Source: an uncultured Fibrobacter sp. (GTDB lineage Bacteria; Fibrobacterota; Fibrobacteria; Fibrobacterales; Fibrobacteraceae). Taken from it: a stretch of DNA of 6,745 bases. Location: contig NZ_CALEFV010000330.1 in NCBI RefSeq assembly GCF_937877005.1, positions 1 to 6,745 on the forward strand, in the 5' to 3' direction. Positions 1-5,662 of the stretch are shown piece by piece. The position numbers and the translations under genes are program-made. A model generated the notes under the pieces. The model saw only the letters and a list, made by a program, of their open reading frames with translations, ran no database searches and was not told the DNA's origin. Position 1 is the first letter of the stretch. Every line of letters starts with the position of its first letter.

Positions 1-531
1 ACCACCTGCGATTTTGCACCACGAAACAACCCCAACCGCAAGAGTTTCAAGCGAGCCGAATCTATCGAATGGGAGCACATGGTAACTGCCCACAACATGG
101 GGCACTTTCTCCCCTGCTGGAAGGACGGCGGCCGCAAGAATTGCAGCATGAACGATACAACCTTCAAAATAATGGAGGGCGACATGCACAATCTATGGCC
201 CGCCATCGGAGAAATCAACGGTGACCGCAACAACTTTATGTACAGTCAGTGGACCAACAATCCGGAACCGATGTACGGCAAATGCAAAACAATCGTTGAC
301 TTTAAGCAAAAAAAAGCCCAACCCCGCGAAGAAGCACGCGGGATTATCGCCCGCGCACATTTCTACATGGAAAAGACCTATGGAATTAGTTTATCCAAAC
401 AGGACCGTAAGCTTTTTGAAGCCTGGGACAAAATGTATCCCGTCACCGAGAAGGAATGCGAGCGGGATCGGCGCATTTTTAAAGTACAGGGAGACCACAA
501 TCCGTTCGTGTACGAGAAATGTAAGCAATAG
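1..531 (+). CDS. endA: Endonuclease I (EndA/Vvn-type secreted nuclease), 3' part
   Basis: The reading frame is open from base 1 and ends at TAG 529-531, so 176 C-terminal residues are visible. The start and any signal peptide lie upstream; relatives are about 230-250 residues. The family is a periplasmic or secreted non-specific DNase of the beta-beta-alpha-metal fold. Seen: EWEH at residues 23-26, CWKDGGRKNC at 39-48, MEGDMHNL at 58-65, EINGDRNNF at 71-79, and the C-terminal W...YPV...E..R...QGDHNPF signature. Spacing matches Vibrio Vvn exactly: E25/H26 correspond to Glu79 and the general base His80, R45 to Arg99, E59 to Glu113, and N73 to the metal-binding Asn127. The enzyme should therefore be active. 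Six cysteines are visible (3, 39, 48, 95, 153, 174), in keeping with the disulfide-rich, exported members of the family. An ATG at 79 lies inside the active-site motif and cannot be the start. The gene is followed by its own terminator and so is separate from the next operon. A role in DNA scavenging or defence outside the cytoplasm is inferred. Confidence 0.93.
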   Translation, partial: TTCDFAPRNNPNRKSFKRAESIEWEHMVTAHNMGHFLPCWKDGGRKNCSMNDTTFKIMEGDMHNLWPAIGEINGDRNNFMYSQWTNNPEPMYGKCKTIVDFKQKKAQPREEARGIIARAHFYMEKTYGISLSKQDRKLFEAWDKMYPVTEKECERDRRIFKVQGDHNPFVYEKCKQ

Positions 532-560
532 CTAGCAGGAAAAACCTCTGCTTCATCCAA

Positions 561-586
561 AGGCCCTCCTCGGGGAGCCTTTTTTA
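561..586 (+). terminator. Rho-independent terminator after the endonuclease I gene
   Basis: A hairpin at 561-580 pairs AGGC with GCCT and TCC with GGA around a TCGG loop, with two unpaired C bases on the left arm. It is followed directly by a run of T (580-585). It sits 30 bases past the endonuclease stop and 26 bases before the next start codon. It should insulate the beta-helix operon from upstream transcription. Confidence 0.8.
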
Positions 587-588
587 TT

Positions 589-594
589 TATATT
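589..594 (+). promoter_or_regulatory. Possible -10 element for the 612-5439 operon
   Basis: TATATT lies in the AT-rich stretch 581-601 between the terminator and the ribosome binding site. A start point near 601 would just include the GAGG at 602-605. No TTGACA-like -35 is seen at the right distance, because that position falls within the terminator hairpin. The call rests mainly on the need for a promoter between the terminator and the next gene. Confidence 0.22.
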
Positions 595-601
595 GTATAT
601 T

Positions 602-605
602 GAGG
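602..605 (+). promoter_or_regulatory. Ribosome binding site that fixes the start at ATG 612
   Basis: GAGG is followed by a 6-base spacer and ATG 612. It overlaps the in-frame TTG at 600, which would otherwise give a protein four residues longer, so TTG 600 is not the start. Confidence 0.7.
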
Positions 606-611
606 TTTACT

Positions 612-3600
612 ATGTTCCGCGTATTTTCGCTCTTGATTGTTTTTTTGACGGTTTCCGTTATGGGCCAGGTTGAATTTCCGATGGCATCCAAGATCGTGAA
701 CGTCACCAAGGATCCTTATTTCGCAAAAGGTGACGGCAAGAACGACGATACCGAAGCCATTCAGAAAGCCCTGAACGACCATCCCGACGGAGACTACATC
801 ATCTACCTGCCGCACGGAATCTACAAGATTTCAGAAACGCTTTCATGGCCAACAACCTCAAAGGAACAGACTTCCTGCAGGCGCACCATTCTGCAAGGAC
901 AGAGCATGGGAGGAACGATTATCCAGCTGGCAGACAGCACCTATGGCTTTGACAACGCAGATTTTCCGAAACCGGTCATCTTTACGGGGGAAGGGCCCTC
1001 TCCCAAGATCAGAAATTCAATCCGTGACCTCACTTTACGCACGGGCAAAGGAAATCCTGGCGCAATCGGCATCCGTTTCAATGCAGCAGACCAAGGAACG
1101 GTCAACAATGTCAAGGTTTATTCCGGAGATTCAAGCGGTGTCTACGGAATCGATATCGGTTACACCGAAGGTATCGGCCCCCTCCTCCTTAAAAATCTTG
1201 AGATTCGCGGATTTGACATCGGTATTTACGCAAAGGGTACAAACGGTACAGCCACATTGGAGCATGTTTCACTCGGAGGGCAAAGAAAATTCGCTCTTGA
1301 AAACGAGGACATGAACCTCGCTATTCGTTCCTTACGCACCAAAGGCTATGTTCCCGCCGTCTACAACCACGGGAATGCGGCCGTCATGAGCTTAATCGAT
1401 GGAACTCTCGAATACGACAACGACAAGAAGAAAGGCAAACCCACAACAGCTATCCTAAACGAGGCGCATCTGTTTGCACGATCCATGAAGGTTTCTCGCT
1501 ATAAGACCATGATTCAGTCCAAGAAAAAAGGCTACAATGATGAAATGATCCAAGGCGAAATCATTGAATTCTCCACTCACGAAACGCAAAGGCTATGCCA
1601 CAGCCCCAAACAATCCATGCGAATCGCCATTGCAGAGACACCGACTTTTCCCGAGCAGAAGGCGGACAACTGGATTACGATCGCTGGGGACTATGGCGGA
1701 AAATCAAGCACAGGTTCCGACGATTCGAAGGCCATTCAGGAAGCCATTGACGACGGAGCAGAGACCCTGTACTTCCCACCTGGCGGTCGCTGGACAATCA
1801 ATCGTGACATTTACATCAGGAACCGAATTCGTCAAATTATCGGTATCGAAGGACGCATTGACGGAAAGGGCAAGTTCATCATTGAAAACGGCGCATTCAA
1901 CGAACTCACGATTGAACGATTCTCCGAATTCGGCAGCGGAATTATCCAGAACTCGACACGAACCATTCTTCTCAAGAACATGATGGTCAAGTCGCTCGAA
2001 TCCGCCGAAACTAAAACCGGAGACGTGTATCTAGAGGATGTTTCCATCGGAACGATCCAGTTAAATTATCAGAAACTGTGGGGACGCCAGGTCACCATGT
2101 CCGGAGACACCAAAGGCCCCAAGATTACGAATAACGGCGGATCTATCTGGATTTTGGGTTTGACGGCCAAGAAGGGCAACACGATTCTGCAGAATTTTAA
2201 CAAAGCTCACGCCGAACTCGTCGGAGTCGAAATTGTCGCAAGCGACAAGGCGAAAGACCGCCCGATGTTCATCAACGACAATTCCTCGCTTTCGATTAGC
2301 GGTCTCCGCGAGACACTGACTCGCGGCAATCCCTTCCTAAAAATCGTCGAAGAATCCAGACAGGCATCGAACATCAAGTCTCTGTTTGGCAAGGACCTTC
2401 AAAAGACCGAAAACGGGGGTGCCATCTTACCGCTATTCGTCGGTTACGCCCCTAGGCAAGGTGCCAACGAGAAACCAATTGCAAGCATTCCCAACGAGAT
2501 GCTCCTTGTCCAACCGAACAGCATTCGCATTCACGGTCAGGTCGAAGACGATGGCCGCGGAGACGGACTCTGCGAAGTTCCCGTTCGCTGGAAGAAGGGC
2601 TCCGGCCCAGGCAAGGTCGTTTTCTCGGATAGCATGGCGTACGAAACGGATGTTACCTTTACCGCCAGTGGACGATACAATGTCATTTTCACAGGCGATG
2701 ACGGATACCAGACCGGTTCCGATACAGGGCGCGTCTATGTATTCGACAAGAAATACACGACCCTCGACAACAGCGGTGACAACATTCCAAGCGGACGAGG
2801 CGCAGCCACCTGGATTTCGCAATTTGACAACTACAGCCCACATAATACGGATCCAGAATTTCGTATAGCTAACGTTTCGGACGGATCTGCCGGTAAGATT
2901 TACCTACGATTTGACCTGTCCGCTTTGCCGGGACCGTTATTCGACGCGGCCCTCAAGCTGCAATTCAACCCGGATTCCATCAAGAAGCCTGTTCAATTCA
3001 ATATTTTCGGATTGAAGGAAACGGGCAAGGACATGAACTTTGGTGACCAGAAACTCGGAACAGACTGGGCCGACTACGAACTGACCTGGGAGAACGCACC
3101 CGCGAATTTGCCTCAACAGACCGGCGGACAGTTCAACATCCGCAAGAATTCTGGCGGCGGCATCGACACCAAGTACGCGGACTTCCTAGGCATTATTACC
3201 CTCAATCCGAAAGCCCCCCTCGGAGCATTCCTACGCACCCCCTCGCTTACGGAATTTTTCAAGCGCAAACACGCATCGAACCTTTACACAATCATCCTGA
3301 CCGCAGTCGAACCCGGAGCGACAACACTTCCTTCCGCAGCGGCAGGCAAGGAGTTTGCCCCCGCCCTCTATGTCGGATACTTTGACAATTCCCGTTCCGT
3401 CGGAGGCGAAGCGATGGATGGCGGTTACACCCTGACCAAGGTGATTGTCGATATCTATACACTGGAATGCAACTTCGATCTCACCGTCGGATATCCGCAA
3501 TTCGTACAAATTGAAATCCTCAACGAATTTGGCAAGAGGATGCTGACGGTCGCCGCACGCGACATGGAAGGAGAAAAGAAAATCAACTTCAAGTTCAAGG

Positions 3601-3686
3601 CTAAAGCCTTCCCGACCGGCAAATATATTCTGCGCGTCATCGGCGAAGCCTTTACCACCGAACAGAAATTCTACATCTTGAACTAG
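612..3686 (+). CDS. Secreted tandem beta-helix (pectate lyase superfamily) protein with DNRLRE and C-terminal sorting domain
   Basis: This is a 1024-residue exported protein. Residues 1-18 form a signal peptide (MFRVF, a hydrophobic core, then VMG before Q19). Two homologous modules follow, each opening with the pectate-lyase-3 (PF12708) signature: GDGKNDDTEAIQKAL at 40-54 with YLPHGIYKIS at 65-74, and a GDYGG...SDDSKAIQEAI block at 359-379 with YFPPGGRWTI at 387-396. Each leads into a parallel beta-helix, to about 290 and 580. Residues 622-712 look like an Ig/PKD module (KPIAS...SGRYNVIFTGDDG). Residues 717-920 match DNRLRE/CBM96 (KIYLRFDLSALPG, then WADYELTWENAPA). Residues 930-1024 resemble a type IX secretion sorting domain (VQIEILNEFGKRM...PTGKYILRVIGE...KFYILN). 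Paired pectate-lyase-3 modules occur in GH55 beta-1,3-glucanases and in uncharacterised secreted proteins. A polysaccharide-binding or -cleaving role is likely, but I could not assign catalytic residues or a substrate. It is the first gene of a two-gene unit with the lipoprotein 10 bases downstream. Confidence 0.85.
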   Translation: MFRVFSLLIVFLTVSVMGQVEFPMASKIVNVTKDPYFAKGDGKNDDTEAIQKALNDHPDGDYIIYLPHGIYKISETLSWPTTSKEQTSCRRTILQGQSMGGTIIQLADSTYGFDNADFPKPVIFTGEGPSPKIRNSIRDLTLRTGKGNPGAIGIRFNAADQGTVNNVKVYSGDSSGVYGIDIGYTEGIGPLLLKNLEIRGFDIGIYAKGTNGTATLEHVSLGGQRKFALENEDMNLAIRSLRTKGYVPAVYNHGNAAVMSLIDGTLEYDNDKKKGKPTTAILNEAHLFARSMKVSRYKTMIQSKKKGYNDEMIQGEIIEFSTHETQRLCHSPKQSMRIAIAETPTFPEQKADNWITIAGDYGGKSSTGSDDSKAIQEAIDDGAETLYFPPGGRWTINRDIYIRNRIRQIIGIEGRIDGKGKFIIENGAFNELTIERFSEFGSGIIQNSTRTILLKNMMVKSLESAETKTGDVYLEDVSIGTIQLNYQKLWGRQVTMSGDTKGPKITNNGGSIWILGLTAKKGNTILQNFNKAHAELVGVEIVASDKAKDRPMFINDNSSLSISGLRETLTRGNPFLKIVEESRQASNIKSLFGKDLQKTENGGAILPLFVGYAPRQGANEKPIASIPNEMLLVQPNSIRIHGQVEDDGRGDGLCEVPVRWKKGSGPGKVVFSDSMAYETDVTFTASGRYNVIFTGDDGYQTGSDTGRVYVFDKKYTTLDNSGDNIPSGRGAATWISQFDNYSPHNTDPEFRIANVSDGSAGKIYLRFDLSALPGPLFDAALKLQFNPDSIKKPVQFNIFGLKETGKDMNFGDQKLGTDWADYELTWENAPANLPQQTGGQFNIRKNSGGGIDTKYADFLGIITLNPKAPLGAFLRTPSLTEFFKRKHASNLYTIILTAVEPGATTLPSAAAGKEFAPALYVGYFDNSRSVGGEAMDGGYTLTKVIVDIYTLECNFDLTVGYPQFVQIEILNEFGKRMLTVAARDMEGEKKINFKFKAKAFPTGKYILRVIGEAFTTEQKFYILN

Positions 3687-3689
3687 GGA
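3685..3689 (+). promoter_or_regulatory. Ribosome binding site of the lipoprotein gene, overlapping the upstream stop
   Basis: AGGGA overlaps the TAG stop of the preceding gene (3684-3686) and sits 7 bases before ATG 3697. The arrangement suggests translational coupling within one transcript and supports this start over the later ATG at 3733, which would remove the charged start of the signal peptide. Confidence 0.6.
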
Positions 3690-3696
3690 ATTCACC

Positions 3697-5439
3697 ATGG
3701 GAATCACGAATATCTTTAAAAGCCATTTTGCCATGTTCGCCTGCGCAATTGCCTTCTCGGCCATGTTCACGGCCTGTGGCGACGACTCCAGTTCTTCGGC
3801 AAGCGAAGAAGAAAGTAGTTCGTCAGTACCTTCGTTCAAGTCAAGCAGTTCGCTCAGTACTCGTGCAGACATTGACTACAAGGATACGGTCGTCATTGGC
3901 GACACCATGAGAATCTATCTGGAACTGTTCAAAGGCGACAGCTCCAAAATGGACGAAAGCGAACTCTATCTGGATAGTTCCGCCACCACATTCCCGATGT
4001 TCATCGGAGAACTTCCGAAAGGCAGCCGCATTCGCGTCTATGCGACGACATCAGAAATACTCGAGGACAAGCTCCGCATCAGGGATGAATACGGGCAGTA
4101 CCTCAAGGCAATCACAGCCGTCCGCAAGAACTCGCTCAGCGAAGATTCCGTTTACACGAACTATCTCGTTCCCAGTCTCGGCTCCGACACTTCGGCAACA
4201 TTCAAGGATTCCAATCAGTTCGTCACTTTCAAGGACAACTTCTACTACTTGGAAACCGAAGGAGAATTCAGCGACAAATCCAGTCTGCGACTCAAGATTG
4301 TCGTTGACACATCCTATTATGAATATACCGGCACCGAAGAAACGGCCAACATGAAAATGACGGACACCCTTCGCGGAATTATTGTCCTAGACGATGCGCC
4401 AGATAAGATTTCCATCCAGTTCTCGGCTAGCGAAGGTTATTGCGTGAACCTCAAGACCATCGGAAAAAACATCACCCAGTATCAGCTAATGAATGGCAAG
4501 ACCGAGCTTGGTCACTCAGAGGCCAATCTCGACACAATGCTCGTGCCAAACGACTCTGTCAACTGGTCCATCAAGGTCACTCCCGAACAGTTCTCTAGCA
4601 TCTGGACTGGTCCATACGCCTTTTTTGAAGCAATTACCAGGGCCCGCAAGCTTGAACAGGGCGAATACTTCTCTGATCCCGATTCGATACCTTACCCAGG
4701 AGAAGCTTTCGAGAGAACGCGTCCCAAGGATGACCAGGGTGAATACAAGTATAATCTGCGTCAGGAACAATTTGTCTGGATTGGCGACTACAAGATAGGA
4801 GACTCCCTGATTCTAAAACATTGGATCAAGAACTACACCGATGATGATTTTACAAGTCCCGTCACTTACGAAATCCTTGACAAGAATCAAAAGGTTCAAG
4901 GAAGCATCAGCAGCGTCTACGGCGGCTCGTTCGTTGTCAAGAAGGGCATGCCCGAAGGCCCCTATTACCTCCATTACATGCGTCTCAATTCCTATCCGCT
5001 TGACCAGGGACTAGAACACGATTCTCTTCGCTACCGACTTCAGCTTTACACCATGGTTCAGCAACCAGGACTACTCAAGAAACTTCAGCTATACAATAAC
5101 GAAACCGGAGAAATTAGCAACAGTCCCGTTTCGTTCACCGCAGGCGACACGATCAATTTCTCGAAGTTTGAATTCTTCATGGAACAGGTCAAGACCTCTA
5201 GCTGGGATATCATCGGTTCGGACATCAGCTGGTTCGTGCCCTGCGCATCGCTCAATTTTATCGATAACAGCAGTGATTACAAGTCTAAGCCCTGCAGTTC
5301 CGAACAGGTTATTTCGACGAATTACTTAATCGCACAGGAAGCAGGAATAGGCGAAACCGCAGATCTGATAGCACAAAGTGTCGCAGACCCATCCATGCGC
5401 GACACGATTAAGATCATGATTCTCGGAGCGACAGACTAG
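3697..5439 (+). CDS. Surface or periplasmic lipoprotein with serine-rich linker, family unknown
   Basis: The 580-residue protein has a lipoprotein signal: lysine at 8, a hydrophobic stretch at 11-25 and a lipobox F-T-A-C with the lipidated cysteine at 27. It continues GDD, then serine clusters at 31-36, 40-43 and 49-54 separated by acidic or neutral residues. This is a flexible stalk of the kind common in Fibrobacter lipoproteins. I do not recognise the rest (58-580). It is soluble, rich in beta-strand patterns and aromatic residues, with no membrane segments. Three points share a G-D-[ST]-hydrophobic opening (68-71 in VVIGDTMRIYL, 368-371 in YKIGDSLILKH, 483-486 in FTAGDTINFSK), suggesting several Ig-like beta-sandwich modules. 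Cysteines 516 and 533 could form a disulfide; 249 is alone. It is the second gene of the unit with the tandem beta-helix protein, so a role in binding the same substrate or anchoring that protein is plausible but unproven. A binding lipoprotein without enzyme activity is my preferred reading. Confidence 0.8.
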   Translation: MGITNIFKSHFAMFACAIAFSAMFTACGDDSSSSASEEESSSSVPSFKSSSSLSTRADIDYKDTVVIGDTMRIYLELFKGDSSKMDESELYLDSSATTFPMFIGELPKGSRIRVYATTSEILEDKLRIRDEYGQYLKAITAVRKNSLSEDSVYTNYLVPSLGSDTSATFKDSNQFVTFKDNFYYLETEGEFSDKSSLRLKIVVDTSYYEYTGTEETANMKMTDTLRGIIVLDDAPDKISIQFSASEGYCVNLKTIGKNITQYQLMNGKTELGHSEANLDTMLVPNDSVNWSIKVTPEQFSSIWTGPYAFFEAITRARKLEQGEYFSDPDSIPYPGEAFERTRPKDDQGEYKYNLRQEQFVWIGDYKIGDSLILKHWIKNYTDDDFTSPVTYEILDKNQKVQGSISSVYGGSFVVKKGMPEGPYYLHYMRLNSYPLDQGLEHDSLRYRLQLYTMVQQPGLLKKLQLYNNETGEISNSPVSFTAGDTINFSKFEFFMEQVKTSSWDIIGSDISWFVPCASLNFIDNSSDYKSKPCSSEQVISTNYLIAQEAGIGETADLIAQSVADPSMRDTIKIMILGATD

Positions 5440-5636
5440 TCTTCCCAAACCTGGTTAGGGAGTTTTCCAATATCACGGAAATCAAGTAGCCCAGCCGCAG
5501 GAGCGTTTACACTGACCAAGCGGGCCAATGGCTTACCAGCCCGTTCGATGACGATTTCTTCGTCCTTGAGCGAAACCTGGTTCAACAGTGAGCCAAAATT
5601 CTGGCGAACTTCCATGGCTGAGACGACTTTAGACAT
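5436..5636 (-). CDS. Phd/YefM-family antitoxin, apparently without a toxin
   Basis: The 66-residue protein starts at ATG 5636-5634 and ends at TAG 5438-5436. It has the Phd/YefM pattern: SAMEVRQNFGSLLNQV at 6-21 (N-terminal dimerisation and DNA-binding part), then EEIVIERAGKPLARLVSV at 26-43. A short tail (49-66, ending LPNQVWED) would be the toxin-binding segment; its LP...E ending loosely recalls antitoxins paired with PIN-domain (VapC) toxins, a weak inference. Known members bind and neutralise a toxin and repress their own operon. No toxin is present: downstream on this strand the lipoprotein gene starts overlapping at once, and upstream is xseA in the opposite direction. It is therefore a solitary antitoxin, a remnant, or a regulator whose partner lies elsewhere. 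The ribosome binding site is poor (GGA only 2 bases before ATG). Confidence 0.85.
   Translation of the reverse strand: MSKVVSAMEVRQNFGSLLNQVSLKDEEIVIERAGKPLARLVSVNAPAAGLLDFRDIGKLPNQVWED
5442..5466 (+). terminator. Possible intrinsic terminator of the lipoprotein operon, inside the antitoxin gene
   Basis: Starting 3 bases after the lipoprotein stop, TCCC (5443-5446) pairs with GGGA (5458-5461) and AAC (5448-5450) with GTT (5454-5456), with one A-A mismatch between them and the loop CTG. A T-U wobble-type pair, T5442 with G5462, may extend the base. GTTTT follows at 5462-5466. The T-run is on the plus-strand side only, so it would end lipoprotein transcription. It is encoded within the last codons of the opposing antitoxin gene. 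The stem is short and imperfect. Confidence 0.42.
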
Positions 5637-5655
5637 GTTCCAAAAATAGTATAAT
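5628..5655 (+). promoter_or_regulatory. Promoter of xseA with consensus -10 box
   Basis: A perfect TATAAT is at 5650-5655. A weak -35, TTTAGA (5628-5633, four of six matches to TTGACA), lies 16 bases upstream inside the first codons of the antitoxin gene. The expected start point is about 5661-5663, at the xseA ATG (5663). No Shine-Dalgarno sequence precedes that ATG, which fits a leaderless or nearly leaderless transcript. Confidence 0.6.
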
Positions 5656-5659
5656 TATC
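5654..5659 (-). promoter_or_regulatory. Possible -10 box of the antitoxin gene, overlapping that of xseA
   Basis: On the minus strand 5659-5654 reads GATAAT, five of six matches to the -10 consensus. It would start transcription near 5647, about ten bases before the antitoxin ATG. It shares the palindrome ATAATTAT (5651-5658) with the xseA -10. TATACT, slightly further downstream, is an alternative. No good -35 is visible. Confidence 0.35.
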
Positions 5660-5662
5660 CAC

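Noticed and set aside
79..531. ATG 79 as start of the endonuclease gene
   Set aside because: The catalytic EWEH motif lies directly before it in the same open frame, so the gene must begin upstream of the window.
600..611. TTG at 600 as start of the beta-helix protein
   Set aside because: The GAGG ribosome site overlaps it and is correctly spaced for ATG 612; the signal peptide is also better formed from ATG 612.
532..611. Small RNA or riboswitch between the endonuclease and beta-helix genes
   Set aside because: The 80 bases are accounted for by a terminator, an AT-rich promoter-like stretch and a ribosome site; no further structure is evident.
2386..2868. Overlapping open frames on both strands inside the beta-helix gene (160 and 136 codons)
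   Set aside because: They are embedded in the Ig and DNRLRE coding region, with low-complexity, non-protein-like composition and no start signals.
3787..3867. Serine stretch as a DNA tandem repeat or phase-variable tract
   Set aside because: The codons are mixed, so there is no repeating DNA unit that could slip.
3231..3872. 213-codon minus-strand open frame
   Set aside because: It lies antisense across the end of the beta-helix gene and the start of the lipoprotein gene, both strongly supported, and its product resembles no protein family.
4516..4770. 84-codon minus-strand frame as a missing toxin for the antitoxin
   Set aside because: It is more than 600 bases from the antitoxin, lies within the lipoprotein gene, and has no PIN, RelE or Doc motif.
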